NCBI RefSeq assembly: GCF_009469595.2
Contig: NZ_SSXV01000009.1
Span: 97,480 to 161,479 of the forward strand
DNA: 64,000 nucleotides
DNA from: Thauera sp. 2A1
GTDB lineage: Bacteria; Pseudomonadota; Gammaproteobacteria; Burkholderiales; Rhodocyclaceae
Direction: 5' to 3'
A program made the position numbers and the translations under genes. The notes under the pieces were generated by a model. That model was not told where the DNA came from, made no database searches, and was given only the letters and a program-made list of their open reading frames with translations. Positions 33,265 to 45,772 of this stretch are shown one piece after another. The number at the start of each line of letters is the position of its first letter. The first letter of the stretch is position 1.

Positions 33265-34356
33265 TCAGTCGCGGGCTGCGTTCTGCGCCCGCATCAGAAC
33301 CAGGAGCGCTCCGGCGCCGCCGTCGTGTGGCCCGGCCTGGCAAAATGCCAGTATTTCCTCGCGCTGTGCCAGCCAGCCTCGCGAGAGCTGCTTGAGGATG
33401 GATACGCGTCCTGGGGAACCCAGCCCCTTGCCATGAATCACGCGGATGCAGCGGTGACCCTGCTGCCGGCTTGTGGTGAGAAAGTGGCCGAGGGCTTCGC
33501 GAGCTTCGTCGCGGGTGAGACCGTGCAGGTCGATTTGTCCTTGCAGGACCCAGCGGCCGCGCCTCAGATCGCTCAGGACCCGACGCGGAAGCCCGGTACG
33601 CAGGAAGGCCGCTTCATCGCCCATGTCGAGCCGATCTTCGAAGCTGAGTGGCGCGTTCAGGGATTCGGTCAGCGCAGCGCGCTCGTCGGCCTCGCGCTTG
33701 ATTGGTGAGGGCGCGGGCGAGGGGCGTTCGAGTACCACGCGATTGCGCGTATCGATCGGCTTCGCGCCGCTCATCGCGTAGCGGAAAAGTGCGTTGGGGT
33801 CGTTGGCGTCGACGTCGGATGGAAGCGCGGCTGGACCTTCCGCTACAGCACCGTATGCGGTTTTTTCCTGCGCGTGGAGGGATCGATCCCGATGGCGTGC
33901 GGGCGTATCCAGCACGACACGCCCGGTGTCTTTGAGCGGCGTCACGTCCTCGTAGGCTGCGCGGAGCGCATCGGAGACGGCGCGGCGTACCATCGGCTCA
34001 TCTTCCGCTTGCGGCAGAGTGCTGAAGCGGGGAATCGGCTCGGGGCGGGGGCGTTCAAGCTCGAGCCGTCCTCCATGGGCAAGCGGACGTGTGTTCGCAT
34101 TCGCCTTGAGGAACAGGGCGACGTCCTCTGCTTCGACGACGGTGTCCCCCTTGGTTGCCCGATCCGCCTCCGGCAGCTTTGCGGCATTGCCCCCACCCCG
34201 AGAAGGGGCTCGGGGCGCTGCGGACGTCGGCACGCTTGTTTTCCCAAGGCGCGCCAGGGCTTCGAAAGGGCTCGCCGTGCGCGCCGTGCCGCCGCCGGCC
34301 GCTCCGGCACGGGCTCGGGCATGCCGGGCCGAGGCGGTGCGAGAACGGCGGGGCAT
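33265..34356 (-). CDS. Smr/MutS2-type domain protein with repeated N-terminal region
   Basis: A 363-residue protein whose C-terminal ~95 residues are an Smr domain, a putative nuclease or nucleic-acid-binding fold. Its hallmarks are IDLHGLTRDEAREALGHFL (about 275-293) and the loop IHGKGLGSPGR (about 307-317). The N-terminal region is long and charged. It contains three copies of the pattern P-[LI]-x4-R-x2-L-[ED]-x-P, at about residues 91-103, 140-152 and 200-212. Copies one and three are also preceded by ALF. Relatives usually have one such element. It is convergent with glnB, with trxB just upstream on the same strand. Confidence 0.82.
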   Translation of the reverse strand: MPRRSRTASARHARARAGAAGGGTARTASPFEALARLGKTSVPTSAAPRAPSRGGGNAAKLPEADRATKGDTVVEAEDVALFLKANANTRPLAHGGRLELERPRPEPIPRFSTLPQAEDEPMVRRAVSDALRAAYEDVTPLKDTGRVVLDTPARHRDRSLHAQEKTAYGAVAEGPAALPSDVDANDPNALFRYAMSGAKPIDTRNRVVLERPSPAPSPIKREADERAALTESLNAPLSFEDRLDMGDEAAFLRTGLPRRVLSDLRRGRWVLQGQIDLHGLTRDEAREALGHFLTTSRQQGHRCIRVIHGKGLGSPGRVSILKQLSRGWLAQREEILAFCQAGPHDGGAGALLVLMRAQNAARD

Positions 34357-34368
34357 TGGCGCGCGTCC

Positions 34369-35478
<1,110 letters not shown>

Positions 35479-35485
35479 TTAAACT

Positions 35486-35501
35486 TGTGACAAGCTTCAC
35501 G
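35486..35501. promoter_or_regulatory. CRP-type operator upstream of the Crp/Fnr gene
   Basis: TGTGA-CAAGCT-TCACG matches the CRP consensus TGTGA-N6-TCACA at nine of ten conserved bases. It lies 36 bp before the start of a Crp/Fnr-family gene whose recognition helix (SREMVSR) keeps the arginine-glutamate-arginine pattern that reads TGTGA in E. coli CRP. Autoregulation is the simplest inference. The site is also 164 bp upstream of trxB. Confidence 0.5.
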
Positions 35502-35536
35502 GAATTTCAGAGTGGTCCGTGTCATCCGGAGACAGC

Positions 35537-36208
35537 ATGAGTCAATCAACGGTCGTTTCTCCCATTGCCCTCAAGACTTTTCCCCTTTTCCACGGGTTGT
35601 CGGAGGAGGTGCTCGCCACGGTGGCACGCGCCGCAATGATGCGTCGGATTCCACGCGGGCAGACCGTCGTCAACGCGGGTGATCGGCCAGACTACGTCTA
35701 TTTCGTTCTTACCGGCAGCTTGAAGGTCGTCGTGAGTGACGAGGACGGCCGCGAAGTCATTCTTTCGATTCTCGGGCAGGGCGAACTGTTCGGCGAGATG
35801 GGCATCTTTGACGAGCAGCCCCGTTCGGCCTCGGTCATCGCGGTGGTCGCCTCGGATCTGGTGATGATTCCCAAGCATGACTTCCGCCAGATCATGCACG
35901 ACAACTTCGACATTGCATGGCGCATCATGTGCAATCTCGTCGAGCGCCTGCGCGACGCCGATCGCAAGATCGAGAGCCTGGCGCTGATGGACGTCTATGG
36001 TCGTGTCGCGCGCCTGCTCATCGAGATGTCGGAGGACATCGACGGCAAGACGGTCGTGGTGCGCAAAATCTCGAAGCAGGACATCGCGAAGATGATCGGT
36101 GCATCCCGGGAAATGGTCAGCCGGGTGATGAAGGATCTCGGACAGCAGGGCCTGATCGAGGAAACGCCACAGGGCATCATCTTGCGGGACCGCCTCAGCG
36201 AGGTCTGA
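35537..36208 (+). CDS. Crp/Fnr family transcriptional regulator
   Basis: A 223-residue regulator with a cyclic-nucleotide-binding-like domain, a dimerisation helix and a C-terminal winged helix. The sensor pocket retains GELFGEMGIFDEQPRSASV, aligning with the cAMP-contacting segment of CRP including the Arg-Ser pair. The positions of CRP Thr127/Ser128 read Ala-Asp in RLRDADRKIESL, so cAMP may not be the ligand. There is no N-terminal cysteine cluster as in FNR. The recognition helix is ASREMVSRVMKDL. The ATG at 35537 follows CCGGAGACAGC; a GTG at 35519 is less likely. Confidence 0.88.
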   Translation: MSQSTVVSPIALKTFPLFHGLSEEVLATVARAAMMRRIPRGQTVVNAGDRPDYVYFVLTGSLKVVVSDEDGREVILSILGQGELFGEMGIFDEQPRSASVIAVVASDLVMIPKHDFRQIMHDNFDIAWRIMCNLVERLRDADRKIESLALMDVYGRVARLLIEMSEDIDGKTVVVRKISKQDIAKMIGASREMVSRVMKDLGQQGLIEETPQGIILRDRLSEV

Positions 36209-36303
36209 CCCGGGCGCTGCGGCTGCGGCGCACATTGCGCCATGCTGCGCTCGGGCGACGGCAGTCGGCAGACGCCTCGAGACTGCGGGAGCGGGGGATC
36301 GCT

Positions 36304-36309
36304 TATAAT
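36304..36309 (+). promoter_or_regulatory. putative -10 element of ftsK
   Basis: A perfect TATAAT occurs 41 nt before the ftsK ATG in the 141-bp gap after the Crp/Fnr gene. No good -35 hexamer is seen at 16-18 bp, so this may be an activator-dependent promoter or chance. Confidence 0.35.
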
Positions 36310-36349
36310 CCGGCCTCGAAGTTTCTTTCAGGCCTTTTGCCGCCCCTCC

Positions 36350-38640
<2,291 letters not shown>

Positions 38641-38644
<4 letters not shown>

Positions 38645-39318
38645 GAGCAATTTGCTGGAACCCGACAGGGATGGCCGCGCGACGTCTGGCGCTGGGAATG
38701 GCGTTGTTCATCGCTGGCGGTATGGCGTCGGCCGCTGATGCGGTGGTGCAGTTGCGGCAGTTCGTTGCGGCAACGCGCAGCGCGGAAGGAGAGTTCGAGC
38801 AGGTCGTGGCTGCCAAGTCGGGGCGCAAGCCGCAACAGTCCGTCGGCCACTTTGCCTTCTCCCGGCCGGGCAAGTTTCGCTGGGAGTACGAGAAGCCCTA
38901 TCCGCAATTGCTCGTCGGTGACGGCCAGCGCATGTGGACCTGGGACCGCGACCTCAACCAGGTCACGGTCCGCCATATCGGCGATGCGCTCGGCGCCACG
39001 CCGGCGGCGATCCTGTTCGGCAGCGGTTCGCTGGACGAGAACTTCGTTCTGAGCGATGTGGGCAGCAGCGGAGGGCTAGACTGGGTCGAGGCGCGGCCGA
39101 AGCGTGCCGAGGGGGCTTTCGAATCCCTGCGTATCGGCCTGGCGAGCGGGGAGCTCAAGCGCATGGAGATGAAGGACAATTTCGGCCAGACGACGCAGCT
39201 CAACTTCACCCGGCTGCACCCGAATCCACCGCTGGACGCAGCGCGTTTTCGCTTTATCGCTCCTGCCGGCGCCGACGTGATCGGCGACATGGTGGATTCC
39301 GTTCCTGCGGTGCGGTGA
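38641..39318 (+). CDS. lolA: outer-membrane lipoprotein carrier protein LolA
   Basis: LolA is the periplasmic chaperone that carries lipoproteins from LolCDE to LolB. The 225-residue precursor has a signal peptide ending GGMASA (cut near residue 31). The mature domain has [30 protein letters not shown] and FGQTTQLNF, typical of LolA. Its ATG overlaps the ftsK stop (ATGA), and rarA follows after 10 nt. The ftsK-lolA-rarA order is widely conserved. Confidence 0.93.
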
Positions 39319-39328
39319 GCCTGCGCGA

Positions 39329-40696
39329 ATGAGCGATCTGTTCGAGGATCTCGAGCCGCCGCGGGTCCCGCTTGCCGAGCGCATGCGCCCGCGCAGCCTC
39401 GACGAGGTGGCCGGACAGGCGCACCTGCTGGGGCCCGGCAAACCCTTGCGGCTCGCGTTCACTGCGCGCAAGCCGCATTCGATGATCCTGTGGGGGCCGC
39501 CCGGCGTGGGCAAGACGACGCTCGCACGGCTCATGGCGCAGGGTTTCGACGCCGAGTTCGTCGCGCTGTCGGCGGTGTTTTCCGGCGTCAAGGAGATCCG
39601 CGAATCCATTCAGCAGGCGCAGGCGGCGAAGGCGCGCGGGCGCCACACCATCTTGTTCGTCGATGAGGTGCATCGCTTCAACAAGGCGCAGCAGGATGCC
39701 TTCCTGCCCTACGTCGAACAGGGGCTGGTGACCTTCATCGGTGCCACGACCGAAAACCCGTCCTTCGAGGTGAATTCGGCGCTGCTATCGCGTGCCGCCG
39801 TTTATGTGCTCGAGCCCCTGGACGCACAGGCGCTGGGAGAACTGTTCAATCGTGCATGCGCGCTGGCCTGCCCCGAACTGGTTTTCGAGGATGACGCGCG
39901 CGACCGTCTCGTCGGTTTCGCCGACGGCGACGCACGCCGCCTGATGAACCTGATCGAACAGGTTCAGACCGCGGCCGAGACGGCCAGCGTGAATCCGGTG
40001 ACGCCGTCTTTCGTGGACGACGCCCTGTCGCGCAACCTGCGCCGTTTCGACAAGGGTGGGGAAGCGTTTTACGATCAGATCTCCGCGTTGCACAAGTCGG
40101 TGCGGGGATCCCATCCTGACGCCGCGCTCTACTGGCTGTGCCGAATGCTCGATGGCGGGGTCGATCCGCATTATCTCGGGCGGCGGCTGGTGCGCATGGC
40201 GGTCGAGGATGTCGGTCTGGCCGATCCGCGGGCGCTCGAAATCACGTTGAACGCATGCGCGAGCTACGAGCGCCTGGGCTCGCCCGAGGGCGAACTCGCG
40301 CTTGCCCAGGCGGCGGTGTTCCTCGCTTGCGCGGCGAAATCGAATGCGGTGTACAGGGCCTACAATGCCGCGCGGGCCTTCGTGAAGCAGGATGCGTCCC
40401 GTCCCGTCCCGCTGCATCTTCGCAACGCGCCGACTCGCCTCATGAAGGATCTCGGTTACGCAAAGGCGTACCGTTACGCGCACGACGAGCCGGATGCCTA
40501 TGCGGCAGGTGAACGCTACCTCCCTGAAGGAATGGAAGAACCCGGCTGGTATGAGCCTGTGCCGCGCGGGCTCGAGATCCGCATTGCGGAAAAGCTGGCG
40601 CGCCTGCGCGCCCTGGATCGGGCGGCCGGCGCGGCTGTGATGCGGGAAGCAGGTGAGCGAATGTCGATCAGTGACGAAGTGGATGATCGGCCATGA
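39329..40696 (+). CDS. rarA: replication-associated recombination protein A
   Basis: RarA (MgsA) is a AAA+ ATPase of the clamp-loader/WHIP family acting at stalled replication forks. The 455 residues show LAERMRPRSLDEVAGQ, Walker A GPPGVGKTT (about 55-63), Walker B ILFVDEVHRFNKAQQD and sensor GATTENPSFEVNSALLSR. The C-terminal tetramerisation region contains ISALHKSVRGSHPDAALYW. It is probably cotranscribed with ftsK-lolA. Its last 29 nt overlap the small convergent gene. Confidence 0.95.
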   Translation: MSDLFEDLEPPRVPLAERMRPRSLDEVAGQAHLLGPGKPLRLAFTARKPHSMILWGPPGVGKTTLARLMAQGFDAEFVALSAVFSGVKEIRESIQQAQAAKARGRHTILFVDEVHRFNKAQQDAFLPYVEQGLVTFIGATTENPSFEVNSALLSRAAVYVLEPLDAQALGELFNRACALACPELVFEDDARDRLVGFADGDARRLMNLIEQVQTAAETASVNPVTPSFVDDALSRNLRRFDKGGEAFYDQISALHKSVRGSHPDAALYWLCRMLDGGVDPHYLGRRLVRMAVEDVGLADPRALEITLNACASYERLGSPEGELALAQAAVFLACAAKSNAVYRAYNAARAFVKQDASRPVPLHLRNAPTRLMKDLGYAKAYRYAHDEPDAYAAGERYLPEGMEEPGWYEPVPRGLEIRIAEKLARLRALDRAAGAAVMREAGERMSISDEVDDRP

Positions 40697-40931
40697 ACCT
40701 GGCACACAGCGACCGCGCGCGCTCCGCTTTCGCGTGATCGCCTTCCTCGTCAGCGCGTTCAATCAGGTCCAGCATGTAGTTGGTAACGAGCAGCACACCC
40801 TCTGGCGTCTGCACCAGTCCGCACACAACCTGCGCGGCGGCAGCGTCGGGAATTCCTTCATGTTCGGCAACGAGCGCAACTTCGTCTTCGGTGAGATCGC
40901 AATAATCGAGACAATCACGAATCGACAGCAT
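40668..40931 (-). CDS. small conserved-looking hypothetical protein
   Basis: An 87-residue acidic protein starting MLSIRDCLDYCDLTEDEVAL, with one central hydrophobic stretch (VVCGLVQTPEGVLLVTNYML) and four cysteines (C7, C10, C37 and C77 by my count). I do not recognise a domain. The ATG at 40931 has an excellent ribosome-binding sequence (GGAGGGG, six bases away). An in-frame ATG at 40973 also has AAAGGAGA, a little far, and would add 14 residues. Dual starts are therefore possible. The coding sequence ends inside the rarA 3' end (tail-to-tail overlap). Confidence 0.65.
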   Translation of the reverse strand: MLSIRDCLDYCDLTEDEVALVAEHEGIPDAAAAQVVCGLVQTPEGVLLVTNYMLDLIERADEEGDHAKAERARSLCARFMADHPLRH

Positions 40932-41056
40932 GTGTACCCCTCCAGATGTCATTTCAGCCGTCTTGCGCGGCATTGTTTCGAATCTCCTTTAAGAATATGC
41001 GCAGAAATGGAAATGGCAAGCCAAATTTGCCCATGCCTTCGGCGCAAGGCATTGAT

Positions 41057-41088
41057 TTTGATAATCAAAGATGTTGCACTGCGCAGTG
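41057..41088. promoter_or_regulatory. two adjacent perfect palindromes in the gap before serS
   Basis: TTTGATAATCAAA (41057-41069, 13 bp) and CACTGCGCAGTG (41077-41088, 12 bp) are each perfectly symmetric and lie 7 bp apart, in the 270-bp AT-richer gap between the small minus-strand gene and serS. They could be operators for either divergent gene. No clear promoter hexamers were found beside them. Confidence 0.35.
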
Positions 41089-41168
41089 TCTCGTACACCG
41101 TCGATAGTCATGTTTCAACAGAGGCTTGACGCCTTTTCTACAGCCTTTTGATGAACTTCAGCGGCTAA

Positions 41169-42494
<1,326 letters not shown>

Positions 42495-42529
42495 GCCTCA
42501 CGGCGATCGCCCGGCCTGCAATCCTGCAC

Positions 42530-43555
42530 TTAGCCGCGCTCCGGCGGCCGGGAGGCAAGCCAGCCTGCCTCCCAGGTCGCGAGTGTCGGGTAATGACGGC
42601 TCGCATTGCCTGACAGCTCGGCGTCCAGTTCCGCCAGCAGGCGCTGCTGGTGGCTGTTGAACGCCTCGGGCATGACCGGCTGCAGTTCCACGATGAGTGC
42701 GCCGGCTGCCTGCCCGCGTCCGGCGGGAAAACCGGCCCCTTCGATGCGCAGTTCGCGCGGCTCCGCGGTTCCGGCGCGGACCTTCAGCGTCAGCGGCCCG
42801 GCGGGCAGCGGCACTTCGATGTCGCCGCCTGCCAGCATGCGCAGCGCACTGACCGGGCGCGACAGTCTCAGATCGCGGCCTTCGAGACGGTACAGGGCGT
42901 GTTCGGCAAGGCGGACGCGCAAGCGGAGATCGCCGCTACGTCCGTCGGGCAGGGAGGGTGGTGCGCCGGCGCCGGCGACGCGCAATTCGTCACCGCTGAT
43001 CAAACCGGGCGGAATCTTCACCGCAAGCGTGCGCCACGTCTGGACGTTTCCGCTGCCCTCGCAGATCGTGCAGGTGCGCTGAGTCAGGTATCCACGGCCG
43101 CCGCAGGTTTCGCAACGGTGCAAGCCGCCGGCAACGCGGATGCGGCCGGAGCCGTGACAATGCTTGCAGAGCTGCGTGTGGGCGAGTTTCTCCGTGCCAC
43201 TGCCCTCACAGGTCGGGCAGGTGGATTGCTGCGGTACGCGCACGGATTTCTCGCAGCCCAGCCAGGCTTCCTCGATGCTGAGGATCAGGTCCTGATGACG
43301 ATCGGCGCCCCTGGAGGCCGCCGGCTTTTCCGACGCGGTTGACGCTGTCGGTGCGGCTTCCTCAGCCGTTGCCCCAATCTCTGCGTGTGCCAGAAGGCGC
43401 TCATAGGCGGCGCGCAAGGACTTGAAGTGTTCGAGTGCGGCAGGGTCCGGATTGCGGTCCGGGTGCCATTGCATGGCCAGTCGCCGGAATGCGCGCTTGA
43501 CGTCTTTCGCGGAGACACCGGGTTTGAGACCGAGCAGGGTGTAGGCGTCTTTCAT
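42530..43555 (-). CDS. DnaJ-like co-chaperone (J domain plus zinc finger)
   Basis: A 341-residue Hsp40-type protein. The J domain (about 1-62) has the HPD motif in QWHPDRNPDP. A zinc-finger domain has four CxxCxGxG-type repeats: CPTCEGSG, CKHCHGSG, CETCGGRG and CTICEGSG. C-terminal substrate-binding domains follow. The linker lacks the Gly/Phe-rich region of DnaJ and is instead Ala/Thr/Glu-rich (about 63-85). There is no dnaK or grpE beside it. It is therefore likely a second DnaJ-type protein with a specialised client rather than the main DnaJ. Confidence 0.85.
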   Translation of the reverse strand: MKDAYTLLGLKPGVSAKDVKRAFRRLAMQWHPDRNPDPAALEHFKSLRAAYERLLAHAEIGATAEEAAPTASTASEKPAASRGADRHQDLILSIEEAWLGCEKSVRVPQQSTCPTCEGSGTEKLAHTQLCKHCHGSGRIRVAGGLHRCETCGGRGYLTQRTCTICEGSGNVQTWRTLAVKIPPGLISGDELRVAGAGAPPSLPDGRSGDLRLRVRLAEHALYRLEGRDLRLSRPVSALRMLAGGDIEVPLPAGPLTLKVRAGTAEPRELRIEGAGFPAGRGQAAGALIVELQPVMPEAFNSHQQRLLAELDAELSGNASRHYPTLATWEAGWLASRPPERG

Positions 43556-43649
43556 TGCAGGAAGGTGCAGCCCCGGGAGCGCGATGCCGCAAACCGTACC
43601 ACGGCTGCCAGTGGCGCGACGCGCGGCTGTCCGATCGGGCGCCGAAAAA

Positions 43650-43679
43650 GCAAAAAGCCCAGTCGCAAGGACTGGGCTT
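43650..43679 (-). terminator. intrinsic terminator of the tRNA-Arg transcript
   Basis: AAGCCCAGTC (43655-43664) and GACTGGGCTT (43670-43679) form a perfect 10-bp stem with a GCAAG loop. Read on the minus strand it is followed by a T-rich run (TTTTTG), 15 nt after the tRNA CCA end. Confidence 0.8.
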
Positions 43680-43693
43680 CAAGCCGTTTTGTG

Positions 43694-43770
43694 TGGCGCG
43701 CCCGGAAGGATTCGAACCTCCTACCCCCTGGTTCGTAGCCAGGTACTCTATCCAGATGAGCTACGGGCGC
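43694..43770 (-). tRNA. tRNA-Arg (ACG), copy 2
   Basis: A 77-nt tRNA on the minus strand. The acceptor GCGCCCG pairs with CGGGCGC, followed by discriminator G and CCA. The anticodon stem CCTGG/CCAGG holds loop CTACGAA with anticodon ACG (read as ICG). Its sequence is identical to the copy at 43817, which is transcribed first. Confidence 0.95.
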
Positions 43771-43816
43771 TCCGATGCAGCAAAACTCGAGATTCTTCGC
43801 AAAGAATCAAGAAAAC

Positions 43817-43893
43817 TGGCGCGCCCGGAAGGATTCGAACCTCCTACCCCCTGGTTCGTAGCCAGGTACTCTATCCAGATGAGCTACGGGCGC
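43817..43893 (-). tRNA. tRNA-Arg (ACG), copy 1
   Basis: A 77-nt minus-strand tRNA-Arg identical to the copy 123 bp away; the spacer between them is 46 bp. It is the promoter-proximal copy, starting about 25 nt after a good -10 element. Encoded CCA is present. Confidence 0.95.
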
Positions 43894-43917
43894 ATTGTGG
43901 TGCAACGAAGAGGCCGC

Positions 43918-43945
43918 ATTATAGCGGAAAAAATACCCTCTTCAA
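43918..43945 (-). promoter_or_regulatory. predicted promoter of the tRNA-Arg pair
   Basis: On the minus strand, TTGAAG (43940-43945) and TATAAT (43918-43923) are spaced by 16 bp, just upstream of tRNA-Arg copy 1. The remaining ~220 bp to the YihY gene hold no other feature I can support. Confidence 0.65.
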
Positions 43946-44165
43946 TACCCTTTTTGAGCCGACGGCGCCGGAGGCAGCCTGCCGAAACTGCGGGCTTTGG
44001 CAATCTGGCCTGGCCGTCGTGCTTCAAGGGCGCGAATTCTACACGTCGAGAACGGGATTGCAAGGCCAGTGGTTGTGACTGATGCGGGTGCGGCGCGTCC
44101 AATCGGGGATCAGTTGGCAAGCGTTGATGCCGCGCACGAAATGTCGCGGCATGAGGTCTGGATTG

Positions 44166-45080
44166 TCACGCGCGGGGCTCGTCTTCGACGAGCTGCCGAT
44201 GGATGCGGATGGCGGTTACCCGCGGGCGAACCGACTGCCCGCGCGCCTGCACGTTGGCGCGGGTGAAGGCGGCGCCGAACAGCAGGATCAGGGACGAGTA
44301 GTTCACCCACATCAGCAGCAACACCAGCGAGGCGGCGGCGCCGTAGGTGGACGCCGTGGCGGTGGTCGACAGGTAGAGCGCGATGAGGCTGCGGCCCAAA
44401 CCGAAGAGCAGGGCGGTCACTAGCGCGCCCAACCACACGTCCCGCCAGGAGAGGATCACGTCGGGCAGTACGCGGAAGATCGTCGCGAACAGCAGACTGA
44501 CCACGCCCACGGACACCACCGCATCGACGCCCAGCAGCAGCGCCGGCGGCACCGGCAACCAGGCCTGGGCGAAGACGACCAGCGCCCGCACGACGACGCT
44601 CAGCAAAAGCGACACAAGCAGGACGAAGCCGATCGCCAGGACGACGGTGAGGGACAGCAGGCGGGTCTTCACGTACAGGAAGAGGCTGCTTCGGGTCGGC
44701 CGTGGTGTCACGCCCCAGATCGCGTTGAGGGCGGTCTGCATCTGCGCGAAGACTGTCGTGGCGCCGAACAGCATCGCGGCGAGGCCGGCCAACGAGGGCA
44801 GGATGCCGCTGCGTTCGATGCGGCTCGCCGCCACCGCGGTCTGCACCGCCTGGGCTGCTTCAGTGCCGATGGCGGCCTGCAGTTGCTGGGCGATCTGACC
44901 CCGCGCCGCTTCCTCGCCAAGGGCCAGGCCGACGATCGTCACCGCAACGATGACGACCGGCGCAACCGAAAACAGCGTGAAGAAGGCGAGGGCAGCCGCG
45001 TGCATGAAGGACTGCGCCTCCAGCCAGATGTGCAGGGTTTTCTGCAGCACGGAGAGCCAGTGTTCAGCGAACTTGCGCAT
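44166..45080 (-). CDS. YihY/BrkB family inner-membrane protein
   Basis: A 304-residue membrane protein with about six hydrophobic helices. YihY-family marks include HAAALAFFTLFSVAPVVIV, FGATTVFAQMQTALNAIWGV, YGAAASLVLLLMWVNYSS and LFGAAFT. The family was once annotated as ribonuclease BN by mistake; the true function is unclear. Its stop lies in the gap before the tRNA-Arg promoter. It is divergent from the DUF2242 lipoprotein gene. Confidence 0.88.
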   Translation of the reverse strand: MRKFAEHWLSVLQKTLHIWLEAQSFMHAAALAFFTLFSVAPVVIVAVTIVGLALGEEAARGQIAQQLQAAIGTEAAQAVQTAVAASRIERSGILPSLAGLAAMLFGATTVFAQMQTALNAIWGVTPRPTRSSLFLYVKTRLLSLTVVLAIGFVLLVSLLLSVVVRALVVFAQAWLPVPPALLLGVDAVVSVGVVSLLFATIFRVLPDVILSWRDVWLGALVTALLFGLGRSLIALYLSTTATASTYGAAASLVLLLMWVNYSSLILLFGAAFTRANVQARGQSVRPRVTAIRIHRQLVEDEPRA

Positions 45081-45192
45081 CGGCTTGCATCCTGTTTCGA
45101 TCGGAGGGGTGCTGCGGGCGGAAAGAAGCGAGCAATCGCAGCGAGGGATGTTCTACCATTCGTCCTTCAGATTCAGCCAGTGTGCCGTTCCG

Positions 45193-45747
45193 ATGTCTCG
45201 AGTTTCAAGCCGACTGCTCCTCTCTCTGTGGGTCGGGCTTAGCCTGGCGGGCTGCGCGTCGTCGCGTCCGCCGCCCGTCTATATGACCGAAACCTTCCAG
45301 GCAGAGTCGCCCTTCATGACCTGGATCGCGCGTGACCCTGCGGGTGCCTGCGAACTGGCCAAGCGTGCGCTGCTGAGCCAGGGTTACCAGCTCGACGACG
45401 CGAATCCGACGCGCATCCACGGCGAGAAGTTTTTCCAGCCCAGGTCGGATCGTGGGGTGACGCTGGGCATCACGCTCGTCTGCCTGCCCAGCAGCCTGGG
45501 GTCGGCGGTGTACGCGAACGCGCTGGAGAAACGCTTCGAGCTGAAGTCGGCGGCCAGCAGCACTGCGGTGAATGTCGCCGGGATCGGCGGGATTTCGCTG
45601 CCCTGGACGTCGGACAAGGAAGCGCTGGTCAAGGTCGGCGAGGAGACGATCGCCGATGCCGAGTTTTACAAGCGCCTCTTCGCGCTGATCGAGGGCCTCG
45701 CCAGCGGCACCACGCCCCCGCTGGTGAATAACGCTATGGACAACTGA
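45193..45747 (+). CDS. DUF2242 family lipoprotein
   Basis: A 184-residue lipoprotein. The signal peptide ends in LSLAGC, a good lipobox, with Cys19 as the predicted lipidated residue. The mature part contains TFQAESPFMTW, ACELAKRALLSQGYQL and ADAEFYKRLFALIE, consistent with DUF2242. The function is unknown. I chose the ATG at 45193 because it directly precedes the signal peptide; the frame is open further upstream, overlapping the divergent gene. Confidence 0.8.
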   Translation: MSRVSSRLLLSLWVGLSLAGCASSRPPPVYMTETFQAESPFMTWIARDPAGACELAKRALLSQGYQLDDANPTRIHGEKFFQPRSDRGVTLGITLVCLPSSLGSAVYANALEKRFELKSAASSTAVNVAGIGGISLPWTSDKEALVKVGEETIADAEFYKRLFALIEGLASGTTPPLVNNAMDN

Positions 45748-45772
45748 GCGCCATATCCCCCCGCTGCAACGC

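Noticed and set aside
41052..41068. Possible FNR/ANR box (TTGAT...ATCAA) before serS
   Set aside because: The half-sites are separated by 7 or 1 bases, not the required 4; recorded instead as a palindrome.
43894..44165. Short minus-strand open frame (78 codons) between tRNA-Arg and the YihY gene
   Set aside because: It runs through the tRNA promoter, is compositionally biased and has no ribosome-binding site.
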